The translations under genes were made by a program, and so were the position numbers. DNA of 52,472 nt, from the NCBI GenBank assembly GCA_002399735.1, contig DHEF01000034.1, positions 82,202 to 134,673 on the forward strand. Reading direction: 5' to 3'. This stretch comes from Chitinophagaceae bacterium UBA4857 (lineage in GTDB: Bacteria > Bacteroidota > Bacteroidia > Chitinophagales > Chitinophagaceae). Below are positions 7,868 through 17,000 of the stretch, in pieces (within the stretch, counting starts at the first letter, position 1; each line of letters opens with the position of its first letter). The notes beneath the pieces are model-generated. The model was given only the letters and a program-made list of their open reading frames with translations, made no database searches and was not told the DNA's origin.

Positions 7868-9631
7868 ATGGATACGATCATTGAAACAAAAAAAGATACA
7901 CAAACAACTGAGCTAGCAGCAAGTAAAAAAACAACTATTTCCGGATCGGTAGCGGTATTGGAAGCGTTTATTGCTGAAGGGGTCAGCACCATCTTTGGTT
8001 ATCCGGGTGGAGCCATCATGCCTATTTATGATGCCTTATACGACTATAACGAAAAGTTGCAACATATACTTGTTCGCCATGAGCAAGGTGCTATACACGC
8101 AGCGCAAGGTTATGCACGTGTAAGTGGAAAAACGGGTATAGTGTTTGCCACCAGTGGGCCAGGTGCTACTAACCTGGTTACAGGATTAGCCGATGCCATG
8201 ATTGACTCAACTCCACTTGTATGTGTAACCGGTCAGGTATTTGCACACTTATTAGGCACTGATGCTTTTCAGGAAACTGATGTAATTAATATTACTACTC
8301 CGGTTACCAAATGGAACTATCAGGTAACAGATGCAACTGAAATTCCGGCTGTATTGGCGAAAGCTTTTTTTATAGCCGCCAGTGGTCGTCCTGGACCAGT
8401 GTTGATTGATATAACCAAGAACGCACAAATGCAGTTGTTCGAGTATGAGGGCTATAAAAAATGTAATCATATTCGTAGCTACAGGCCCAACCCGATTATC
8501 AGAAAAGAATATATTGAAGAAGCCGCACAATTAATTAACGCCGCTAAAAAACCTTTCGTTGTTTTTGGGCAAGGCGTAATACTTGGTAAAGCTGAAACTG
8601 AGTTTAAAGCTTTTATTGAAAAAGCGGGTTTACCTGCGGCATGGACTATCATGGGTATGAGCGCCATACCAACTGACCACCCATTAGGTGTAGGTATGTT
8701 GGGTATGCATGGTAATTATGGACCCAATGTTTTAACCAACGAATGCGATTTATTAATCGCCATTGGTATGCGTTTTGACGACCGTGTTACCGGACGCCTG
8801 GATAAATATGCCAAACAAGCTAAAGTAATTCACTTAGATATAGACCCGGCAGAGATTGACAAAAACGTAAAAGCCGATGTTGGTGTTTGGGGCGATTGTA
8901 AAGAGACGCTACCCTTACTTACACAACTGGTAGATAAAAAAGAACATACCGAATGGTTACAGTTATTTAAAGATTATGCCCAGCAGGAAAAGTCAAAAGT
9001 TATTGATGCAGAACTAAACCCAAGTACCGATGTAATGACAATGGGTGAAGTAATTAAAACGTTAAACGAACTTACCAAAGGTGATGCCATCATTGTAACG
9101 GATGTTGGTCAGCACCAGATGGTAGCCTGCCGTTATGCACAGTTTACCAAAAGTAAAAGTAACGTAACCAGTGGTGGTTTAGGTACCATGGGCTTTGCAT
9201 TACCCGCAGCCATTGGCACAGCCTTCGGTGATCCTTCACGCCATACAGTAGCTATTATTGGTGATGGTGGTTTTCAAATGACATTGCAGGAATTAGGAAC
9301 CATCATGCAGTTTAACCCACATGTAAAAATTATTATTCTTAATAATAGTTTCCTGGGGATGGTGCGTCAATGGCAGCAACTATTCCACGAAAAAAGATAT
9401 TCGTTTGTAAATATTACCAGCCCCGATTTTGTACAGGTAGCAAAAGGTTTTGGTATTGCCGGTAAAAAAATCAGCGAACGTAATGATTTGAAACAATCCT
9501 TACAGGAAATGTTAGACCATAACGGCAGTTATCTATTGGAAGTGGTGGTAGGAAAAGAGAATAACGTATTCCCAATGGTGCCGCAAGGAAGAGGTGTTGC
9601 AGAGATTGTTCTTTCATCAGATGAGATATAA
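7868..9631 (+). CDS. ilvB: Acetolactate synthase, large (catalytic) subunit
   Basis: Thiamine-diphosphate enzyme that condenses pyruvate with pyruvate or 2-oxobutyrate, the first common step of Val/Leu and Ile synthesis. The 587 residues carry the three ThDP-enzyme domains. The catalytic Glu72 lies in RHEQGAIHAAQGYAR, the central domain is FAD-binding (around MRFDDRVTGR), and the ThDP/Mg motif starts GDGG at residue 465 and ends at ILNN about 30 residues later. Of two upstream ATG-rich options, ATG 7868 gives a plausible 20-residue N-terminal tail. Its regulatory subunit ilvN lies one gene downstream, separated by the four-helix-bundle gene. Confidence 0.96.
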   Translation: MDTIIETKKDTQTTELAASKKTTISGSVAVLEAFIAEGVSTIFGYPGGAIMPIYDALYDYNEKLQHILVRHEQGAIHAAQGYARVSGKTGIVFATSGPGATNLVTGLADAMIDSTPLVCVTGQVFAHLLGTDAFQETDVINITTPVTKWNYQVTDATEIPAVLAKAFFIAASGRPGPVLIDITKNAQMQLFEYEGYKKCNHIRSYRPNPIIRKEYIEEAAQLINAAKKPFVVFGQGVILGKAETEFKAFIEKAGLPAAWTIMGMSAIPTDHPLGVGMLGMHGNYGPNVLTNECDLLIAIGMRFDDRVTGRLDKYAKQAKVIHLDIDPAEIDKNVKADVGVWGDCKETLPLLTQLVDKKEHTEWLQLFKDYAQQEKSKVIDAELNPSTDVMTMGEVIKTLNELTKGDAIIVTDVGQHQMVACRYAQFTKSKSNVTSGGLGTMGFALPAAIGTAFGDPSRHTVAIIGDGGFQMTLQELGTIMQFNPHVKIIILNNSFLGMVRQWQQLFHEKRYSFVNITSPDFVQVAKGFGIAGKKISERNDLKQSLQEMLDHNGSYLLEVVVGKENNVFPMVPQGRGVAEIVLSSDEI

Positions 9632-9647
9632 TATAAGTAAAAAGTCA

Positions 9648-9664
9648 AAATTAAAAAGTCAAAA
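9648..9664 (+). repeat. 17-nt AT-rich repeat AAATTAAAAAGTCAAAA
   Basis: This 17-mer ends on the base before the ATG of the four-helix-bundle gene. The same 17-mer is at 37284-37300, and its inverted form is at 37350-37366. A near copy of the inverted form (15 of 17) is at 10082-10098, on the other side of the four-helix-bundle gene. The pair therefore frames that gene. Confidence 0.6.
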
Positions 9665-10057
9665 ATGGAACCTGATGATTTTTTAACGGTTGAAGAAGGG
9701 CAGCCTGTTTATAATATCAGGCACAGAGCTTTTTACTTTTCAAAAGACGTAATAAAGTTTATAAGCGAACAACAATACGAAAAAATTTATAGCTCTTTAT
9801 TTGAACAGTTAATACGCAGCGCTACCTCAATAGGAGCCAACTTGGTAGAAGGTGCCGCAGGTTCATCAACAAAAGATTTTATAAAGTTTTATGTCATAGC
9901 ATTAAAGTCGGCAAATGAAACAAAATACTGGCTTTATCTTATTAAAGAAACCTTATTACAAAACAAGGAACAAACAGAGCAATTAATAAATGAAGTAAAT
10001 GAAATATCAAAAGTAATCGGAGCCATTATTGTTAACACAAAAAAGAATCAACAATAA
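9665..10057 (+). CDS. Four-helix bundle protein (S23/23S-rRNA intervening sequence protein family)
   Basis: A 130-residue, almost fully helical protein. The features are the family type: an N-terminal helix with YFSKDVIKFI, the conserved LIRSATSIGANLVEGAAGSS segment (about residues 49-68) and a long C-terminal amphipathic helix. Members were first seen in intervening sequences of 23S rRNA, and most are now orphan genes of unknown function scattered in Bacteroidota spacers. Here it interrupts the ilvB-ilvN pair and is framed by the 17-nt AT-rich repeat in inverted orientation, which suggests that it arrived as a small insertion. It reads in the operon direction and may be expressed with ilv genes. 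No link to branched-chain amino acids can be inferred. Confidence 0.88.
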   Translation: MEPDDFLTVEEGQPVYNIRHRAFYFSKDVIKFISEQQYEKIYSSLFEQLIRSATSIGANLVEGAAGSSTKDFIKFYVIALKSANETKYWLYLIKETLLQNKEQTEQLINEVNEISKVIGAIIVNTKKNQQ

Positions 10058-10081
10058 ATAGTGCCCCTTTTAACTTTTAAA

Positions 10082-10098
10082 TTTTTACTTTTTAATTC
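10082..10098 (-). repeat. Inverted near-copy of the 17-nt AT-rich repeat
   Basis: TTTTTACTTTTTAATTC differs at two positions from the reverse complement of the 17-mer at 9648-9664. It lies between the four-helix-bundle gene and ilvN. A related stretch (TTTTTACTTTTTAATTA) precedes gltD near 18948-18964. Confidence 0.5.
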
Positions 10099-10104
10099 AA
10101 CAAT

Positions 10105-10695
10105 ATGCAAAAGCAGGATTTCACCATAACCGTATATACCGAAAACCAAATTGGTATTATACCACGTATTGCTATTATTTTCTCACGCAGAAAAATAAAT
10201 ATAGAAACCTTAAATACATCGCCCAGTGAAATTGAAGGTATTCATCGTTTTACCATCGTTATTAATGAAACGGAAGAAGTAGTACGTAAACTTATCCGCC
10301 AGATAGAAAAACAAGTTGATATTTTAAGAGCTTTTTATAATACCAACGACGAGATTACCTGGCAGGAAATGGGCTTGTTTAAACTGTCTACCAATGAAGT
10401 AATTGATAAAATAAAAGTAGAACGCCTGTTACGTGAGTACGGAGCAAGAGTTGTTGCCATCCGTAAAGATTATACTGTTTTCGAAACCACCGGTCATGGT
10501 GAAGAAATTGATCGCCTGGTAAAAAAATTAGGTAATCACGGACTGATAGAATTTGTACGCAGTGCCCGTATTGCTATTATTAATAACAGCGAAGGTTTCC
10601 ACAAACGTTTAAAAGAATTTGAATACCGTGAACCGGGAACAGAGCTGGTAGAAAACGAATTTCTGAACGATAATGAGAAAGTATTTACCATGTAA
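10105..10695 (+). CDS. ilvN: Acetolactate synthase, small (regulatory) subunit
   Basis: Regulatory subunit that activates IlvB and confers valine feedback inhibition. The 196 residues begin with an ACT domain (about 5-75, ITVYTENQIGIIPRIAIIFSRR) followed by the IlvN/IlvH C-terminal domain (LLREYGARVVAIRKDYTVFETTGHGEEID). It is longer than the roughly 160-residue enterobacterial protein, with about 20 extra C-terminal residues rich in acids. It is separated from ilvB by the four-helix-bundle insert. The next gene starts 2 bp after its stop, which suggests coupling. Confidence 0.94.
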   Translation: MQKQDFTITVYTENQIGIIPRIAIIFSRRKINIETLNTSPSEIEGIHRFTIVINETEEVVRKLIRQIEKQVDILRAFYNTNDEITWQEMGLFKLSTNEVIDKIKVERLLREYGARVVAIRKDYTVFETTGHGEEIDRLVKKLGNHGLIEFVRSARIAIINNSEGFHKRLKEFEYREPGTELVENEFLNDNEKVFTM

Positions 10696-10697
10696 TT

Positions 10698-11168
10698 ATG
10701 AACAGCGTTTTTGATTATACACGACAAACAAGAAACATCATGTTGAACCTGTTAGAAGGTTTAACAACAGCACAATTAAACAAAATTCCGGCAGGCTTTA
10801 ATAATAACATTGCCTGGAACCTGGGTCATTTAGTAGTAAGCACACCCACATTGTGTTATTTACGCAGCAGTGTGCAGCCCCAATTTGAAATACCTTTTTT
10901 AGAAAAATACATGAAAGGTACTAAGCCGGAATACAACGTAAGTGAAGAGGAAATTAACGTGCTGAAAGATGAGTTACTTAAAAGCATTGACAGGATAGAA
11001 CAGGATTATCAGGCAAAAGCATTTGAGAAATTTGTACCATTTGCTACTGCTACTTACAAGTACACCGTTCAAAATATTGATGAAATGTTATTATGCTGCC
11101 TGGCACACGATAATATGCATACCGGACAAGTAAGTGCATTACGTAAACTGGTTATAACAAAGTCTTAA
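10698..11168 (+). CDS. DinB-like (DinB_2 superfamily) protein
   Basis: A 156-residue helical protein of the DinB/YfiT four-helix fold. The candidate metal-binding histidines are in NLGHLVVS (about residue 49) and in AHDNMHTGQ near the C-terminus (two His), the pattern seen in divalent-metal DinB-like proteins and thiol transferases. The specific activity cannot be told from sequence. It starts 2 bp after ilvN and ends 49 bp before ilvC, so it rides in the Ile/Val operon without an obvious biosynthetic reason. Confidence 0.85.
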   Translation: MNSVFDYTRQTRNIMLNLLEGLTTAQLNKIPAGFNNNIAWNLGHLVVSTPTLCYLRSSVQPQFEIPFLEKYMKGTKPEYNVSEEEINVLKDELLKSIDRIEQDYQAKAFEKFVPFATATYKYTVQNIDEMLLCCLAHDNMHTGQVSALRKLVITKS

Positions 11169-11217
11169 ACAAACAAACAAACAATAAACAAAGTTTTTAA
11201 TCATTAAAAAGATAACA

Positions 11218-12345
11218 ATGGCAAAATTAAACTTCGGGGGCGTAGAAGAAAACGTGGTAACCCGTGACGAATTTCCGCTTAGTAAAGCGCAACAGGTTTT
11301 AAGCAACGAAACTGTTGCTGTTATTGGTTACGGTGTGCAAGGCCCTGGACAGGCATTAAACCAAAAAGACAATGGCATTAATGTTATTGTTGGTCAACGT
11401 AAAAACTCTAAAACATGGGATAAAGCAATTGCCGACGGTTTTGTACCCGGCGAAACTTTATTTGAAATTGAAGAAGCTTTACAACGTGGTACCATCATTT
11501 GTTATTTATTAAGTGATGCTGCACAAATTGCATTATGGCCTACTGTGCAAAAACATTTAACTCCGGGGAAAGCATTATATTTCTCTCATGGTTTTGGTAT
11601 TACATTTAATGAGCAAACCGGCATCGTTCCTCCAAAAGATGTTGACGTATTTTTAGTAGCACCAAAAGGTAGTGGTACATCTTTACGTCGTATGTTTTTA
11701 CAAGGCCGTGGTTTAAATAGCTCCTATGCTATTTTCCAGGATGCAACCGGTAAAGCAAAAGAAAGAGTAGTTGCCTTAGGTATTGCCGTAGGTAGCGGTT
11801 ATTTGTTTGAAACTAATTTTAAAAAAGAAGTTTACTCCGATTTAACCGGCGAACGTGGTACTTTAATGGGTGCTATCCAAGGTATTTTTGCTGCACAATA
11901 CCAGGTGTTGCGTGATGCTGGTCACACACCTTCCGAAGCTTTCAACGAAACTGTTGAAGAGTTAACGCAATCATTAATGCCATTAGTTGCAGAAAATGGT
12001 ATGGACTGGATGTATGCCAACTGCTCAACCACTGCTCAACGTGGTGCATTAGATTGGTGGAAAAAATTCAGAGATGCAACTGCACCTGTATTTAAAGAAT
12101 TATACGAAAGCGTTGCAACCGGTCAGGAGTCTCAACGTTCAATTGACAGCAACTCACAAGTTGATTACCGTGAGAAGTTAGATGCTGAGTTAAAAGAATT
12201 GAGAGAAAGTGAAATGTGGCAGGCTGGTAAAACCGTACGTAGCTTACGTCCGGAAAACCAGGCACCAAAAGCAGCCGAAGTTGGCGGCGATTCTACTAAA
12301 GATGTATTTGATCAATTGACGCAAAAAACTGAGTCGGTAGGTTAA
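11218..12345 (+). CDS. ilvC: Ketol-acid reductoisomerase
   Basis: Isomerises and reduces acetolactate and acetohydroxybutyrate with NADPH and Mg2+ in Val, Leu and Ile synthesis. The 375 residues form a class I enzyme. The Rossmann motif is GYGVQGPGQ at 37-45, not the common GYGSQGHAQ. The cofactor-specificity loop is GQRKNSKTW, and the metal/substrate helices include DLTGERGTL. The GYGVQGPGQ variant and the C-terminal extension are typical of Bacteroidota and fungal-type enzymes. It is the last gene of the attenuated operon and is followed by a strong terminator. Confidence 0.96.
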   Translation: MAKLNFGGVEENVVTRDEFPLSKAQQVLSNETVAVIGYGVQGPGQALNQKDNGINVIVGQRKNSKTWDKAIADGFVPGETLFEIEEALQRGTIICYLLSDAAQIALWPTVQKHLTPGKALYFSHGFGITFNEQTGIVPPKDVDVFLVAPKGSGTSLRRMFLQGRGLNSSYAIFQDATGKAKERVVALGIAVGSGYLFETNFKKEVYSDLTGERGTLMGAIQGIFAAQYQVLRDAGHTPSEAFNETVEELTQSLMPLVAENGMDWMYANCSTTAQRGALDWWKKFRDATAPVFKELYESVATGQESQRSIDSNSQVDYREKLDAELKELRESEMWQAGKTVRSLRPENQAPKAAEVGGDSTKDVFDQLTQKTESVG

Positions 12346-12351
12346 TATAAT

Positions 12352-12394
12352 ATTTTAAATAAGCCGTTACCTTTTGTAGCGGCTTATTTAAAAT
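12352..12394 (+). terminator. Terminator after ilvC
   Basis: A 19-bp stem (ATTTTAAATAAGCCGTTAC with GTAGCGGCTTATTTAAAAT, one G-U pair) and a 5-nt loop CTTTT, followed by CATTTTTTCTC. It closes the ilvD-ilvC operon. Confidence 0.85.
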
Positions 12395-12408
12395 CATTTT
12401 TTCTCTTT

Positions 12409-12610
12409 TGTTATCAACTGCATTACTACTAGCAACTTTGGTTGTGTCACTCACTTCATCGTCCTGTAATTCTATTGGACATTGTGTAAGTTACTTTACA
12501 ATCGGTATTATGCATTCAGCGTTAGCTTTTTGCTTTAAGCAGTTGAATAATGATATGCAGTACAAGAGTGCGACGCAACAAAAGCTGATCAGGGATATAC
12601 TGCCGGCATC
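12409..12610 (+). repeat. Dispersed palindromic element, copy R2
   Basis: Left end TTGTTATCAACTGCATTACT. The right arm is GTACAAGAGTGCGACGCAAC followed by AAAAGCTGATCAGGG, with a degenerate outer end. It fills the ilvC-ilvA spacer directly after the ilvC terminator. Confidence 0.7.
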
Positions 12611-12642
12611 AAAAAAATGTATTCAATTTTTACAACTTACAC

Positions 12643-13911
12643 ATGGAAGCATTAACTACATATTGGGATACTTTACAAATAGATGCTGCAGCAGACAGGC
12701 TAAGAGGTATTGTAAACAAAACCGCGTTGCAGTATAATGCTAACTTATCACGCAGGCACCAATGTCATGTGTATTTAAAAAGAGAAGACCTGCAAATTGT
12801 ACGCTCCTACAAATTACGTGGTGCTTACAATATGATGAGCAGCTTACCCAAAGAAGAACTACAAAAAGGTGTGGTATGCGCCAGTGCAGGCAACCATGCA
12901 CAGGGTTTTGCTTATAGCTGTAAAAGTTTACAGGTAAAAGGCGTAGTATTTATGCCGGTTATTACACCAAAACAAAAAGTGCGTCAAACACAAATGTTTG
13001 GCGATGGAAGCATAGAAATAAAACTGGTTGGTGATACTTTTGATGATTGTGCCGTTGCTGCTAAAAAATATACCGAAGAAAACGGAATGACTTTTATTCC
13101 GCCATTTGATGACTTACGCATTATAGAAGGACAAGCTTCGGTAGCAAAAGAAATTTTAGATGATTTAACCAATGTAAACATTAGTGTTGATTATTTATTT
13201 GTACCCATTGGTGGTGGTGGTTTAGCTGCCGGCACCGGTACATATTTTAAACAGGTATCGCCGCATACAAAAATTATTGGTGTAGAGCCAGCTGGTGCAC
13301 CATCCATGACGGCCGCACTGGAAGCCGGCCACCCGGTAACATTAGATACCATCGAACGTTTTGTTGATGGTGCCGCTGTAAAACGTATTGGCGATTTAAC
13401 TTTTGATATTTGTAAGGATGTAGTGGACAAAGTACAATTGGTACCCGAAGGAAAAGTTTGCACTACTATTTTAAAATTGTACAACGAAGATGCGATTGTT
13501 GCCGAACCTGCCGGTGCATTATCCATTGCATCACTTGATTTTTTTGCCGAAGAAATTAAAGGTAAGACCGTAGTTTGTATTGTAAGCGGCAGTAATAATG
13601 ATATTGACCGTATGCAGGAAATAAAAGAACGTAGCCTGCAATACGAAGGATTAAAACATTACTTTTTAATCAACTTTGCACAACGCCCAGGTGCATTAAA
13701 AGAATTTGTGAATAATGTATTAGGACCTAATGATGATATTACACGCTTTGAATACATTCACAAAACAAATAAAGAAAACGGACCCGCCCTTGTAGGTATT
13801 GAACTACAACGAAAAGAAGACTATACTATATTCCTTGAAAAGCTAAATGCCTTTGCTATTAATTATACTGAGCTAAACAAAAACGATACGTTGTTTAGTT
13901 ACTTAGTATAA
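12643..13911 (+). CDS. ilvA: Threonine ammonia-lyase (threonine dehydratase)
   Basis: PLP enzyme that deaminates threonine to 2-oxobutyrate, the entry step of isoleucine synthesis. The 422 residues include the PLP lysine Lys57 in RSYKLRGA, the phosphate-cradling tetraglycine loop GGGGLAAG (190-197) and a C-terminal ACT-like regulatory domain of about 85 residues (LINFAQRPGALKEFVNNVLG), shorter than the two-ACT E. coli IlvA. That domain argues for a biosynthetic, isoleucine-responsive enzyme rather than a catabolic TdcB. It lies after the ilv terminator and copy R2, so it is probably transcribed separately from ilvDBNC. Confidence 0.94.
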   Translation: MEALTTYWDTLQIDAAADRLRGIVNKTALQYNANLSRRHQCHVYLKREDLQIVRSYKLRGAYNMMSSLPKEELQKGVVCASAGNHAQGFAYSCKSLQVKGVVFMPVITPKQKVRQTQMFGDGSIEIKLVGDTFDDCAVAAKKYTEENGMTFIPPFDDLRIIEGQASVAKEILDDLTNVNISVDYLFVPIGGGGLAAGTGTYFKQVSPHTKIIGVEPAGAPSMTAALEAGHPVTLDTIERFVDGAAVKRIGDLTFDICKDVVDKVQLVPEGKVCTTILKLYNEDAIVAEPAGALSIASLDFFAEEIKGKTVVCIVSGSNNDIDRMQEIKERSLQYEGLKHYFLINFAQRPGALKEFVNNVLGPNDDITRFEYIHKTNKENGPALVGIELQRKEDYTIFLEKLNAFAINYTELNKNDTLFSYLV

Positions 13912-14068
13912 CGATTGCAATAACAAGCGTTTGTATCAAACTTTTTTGAAAAAACCGACGGCAACATGATGGTTTTATTGAAAAAGATTTGTAATTTAGA
14001 CTGTTTGCCTGCCAATTTTTCCAACCTTTTATGAGGTTTATTATAATTTATTCAAAACAACTTTGTTT

Positions 14069-17000
14069 ATGGTTCGTGCTACCGGATTATATGACCCGTC
14101 GTTTGAACATGATGCTTGCGGGATAGGGTTTGTTGCTAACATTAAAGGCAATAAAAATCACCAGACAATTGCTGATGCGTTAACGATATTGGAAAACATG
14201 GAGCACCGTGGTGCTTGCGGGTCGGAAGTAAATACAGGTGATGGTGCCGGTATTATGATACAGATACCGCATGAGTTTTTCTTTGACGAATGCCTTAAGT
14301 CGGGTATACCATTACCCCGCTTTGAACGCTATGGTGTGGGCATGGTATTTTTTCCAAAGGAATTAAGATTGCGTGAAGAATGCCGCGAAATTTTTGTACG
14401 TGCAGCCGAAAAACTTCGACTTGAAGTTTTATGTTGGCGCAAGGTGCCGGTTAACAAATCGGAAATTGGCCCTACTGCACTCAGTGTAGAACCGGAAATT
14501 GAACAGGTATTTATTGCCTGCCCCGATCATATTACGAACGCACTTGAATTTGAAAGAAAATTATTTGTGTTGCGTAACTATGCTACCCATATAATTAATA
14601 ATACTGTTAAAAAAGATGAGATAGGATTTTACCTTGCCTCATTATCATATAAAACCATTGTTTACAAAGGTCAGTTAACCAGTAACCAGGTTCGTAATTA
14701 CTTTAGTGATTTAACCAACAAACGTGTAGTAAGTGCATTTGGTTTGGTACACTCTCGTTTTGCTACCAACACCTTTCCATCGTGGAAGTTGGCTCAACCT
14801 TTCCGTTACATTGCACACAATGGCGAGATTAATACTTTACAAGGAAACTTAAACTGGCTTAAAACAAGTGAACCTGGTTTTGAAACTCCATACTTCAGCA
14901 AAGAAGAAATGGATATGTTATTACCACTTGTTACCAGTAACCAAAGTGACTCGGCTTGTTTAGATAACATGATTGAGTTGCTTACCTTAACAGGCCGCTC
15001 ATTACCACATGTAATGATGATGTTAATACCGGAAGCATGGGATGGTAATGAAGATATGGATCCGGTAAAAAAAGCTTTCTATGAGTTTCATGCCTGTTTA
15101 ATGGAACCATGGGACGGACCTGCTTCAATTTCCTTTACCGATGGAAAAATTATTGGTGCTACATTGGATCGTAATGGACTGCGTCCTTCACGTTATTGCG
15201 TTACCACTGATGACCGTGTAATTATGGCTTCTGAAACCGGTGCATTGCCGATTGACCAAAAACTGATTAAAGAAAAAGGCCGTTTACAACCCGGTAAAAT
15301 GTTTATTGTTGATATGGAGCAAGGCCGTATCATCAGTGATCAGGAAGTAAAAGAAACCATCTGCTCACAAAAGCCTTACGATGAGTGGTTGAATAAATAT
15401 AAAATTCGCTTAAACGAATTACCGCCACCACGCATTATGTTCACTCATTTAGAACATGATCAGGTTTTTAAATACCAAAAAGCATTTGGTTACAGTACCG
15501 AAGATTTAGAACAAATTGTTTTACCCATGGCCATTGATGGTAAAGAACCTATTGGCTCTATGGGTACCGATACACCGTTAGCTATATTAAGCGATCAGCC
15601 GCAGCATTTATCGTCTTACTTTAAACAGTTATTTGCACAGGTTACTAACCCGCCTATTGACCCTATTCGTGAAAAACGAGTAATGTCGTTGGTAACATTT
15701 GTGGGTAATAACGGTAGCCTGTTGGTGGAAGATGAGCTGGATTGCCACGTAGTAGGCTTAAAACATCCGGTTTTAACCAATAAAGAATTAGAAACCCTGC
15801 GCAGTATTGATACCGGTATTTTCCAGGCTAAAACTTTACAATGTTATTTTTTAGCCGATGGTAAACCCGGAAATTTAAAAAGAGGTATTGAACGTCTTTG
15901 CCGTTATGCAGAGGATGCCGTACGTGATGGCTTTGAAGTATTGATTTTACAAGACAGAGCCATCGATAGCGACCATGCTCCTATCCCATCTTTACTGGCA
16001 ACATCGGCTGTACACCACCACTTAATACGTAAAGGTTTACGTGGTCAGGTTGGTATTGTGGTGGAAGCAGGTGATGTTTGGGAAGTACATCACTTTGCTT
16101 GTTTGTTAGGTTTTGGTGCAACAGCTATCAATCCTTACCTAGCGCTTTCATCTATTCGTGATATGAAAGAAAGTGGTAAACTACAATCGGCATTAAGCGA
16201 AGATGATTTAAAGAAAAATTATATCAAGGCTGTTAATGAAGGGTTGTTGAAAGTGTTCTCCAAAATGGGTATCAGTACCCTGCAATCATATCAGGGAGCA
16301 CAAATTTTTGAAATCATTGGTATCAGCCGTTCGGTTGTTGATGCTTACTTTACCGGAGCCACTTCACGTATTGAAGGTTTGGGCTTAGATGAAATTGCGA
16401 AAGAAGCATTGGCTAAACATTTCTTTGCCTTTAGTAAAAAAGATATACCGGTGGATCGTTTACCCGTTGGTGGTATTTACCAATGGAAACGTAAGGGTGA
16501 AGCGCATTTGTTTAACCCGGAAAGTATTCACCTGTTGCAATACGCAACACGTATGAACGACTATAGTATTTTTAAAAAATATACTAAATCAATCAACGAC
16601 CAACAGGACAGAGCTATTACCTTAAGAAGTCTATTAGATTTTAAACGCAATCGTCCTTCTATTTCTATTGACGAAGTAGAACCTGCAGAAAATATATACA
16701 AACGTTTTGCTACCGGTGCCATGAGCTTTGGTAGTATTAGCTGGGAAGCACATACTACTTTAGCCGTTGCCATGAACCGTTTAGGCGGTAAAAGTAACAC
16801 CGGCGAAGGTGGCGAAGATGAACAACGTTACAAACCACTAGCAAATGGCGATAGCATGCGTAGTGCTATTAAACAAGTTGCCAGTGCCCGCTTTGGTGTA
16901 ACCAGTATTTATTTAACCGAGGCCGACGAGATACAGATTAAAATGGCTCAGGGTGCCAAGCCCGGCGAAGGTGGTCAATTACCCGGACATAAAGTGGATG

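Noticed and set aside
13966..14034. A 22-codon frame upstream of gltB (MMVLLKKICNLDCLPANF...) as a possible leader peptide
   Set aside because: It has no run of Glu or Gln codons and no terminator hairpin before gltB. Chance ORF is the simpler reading.
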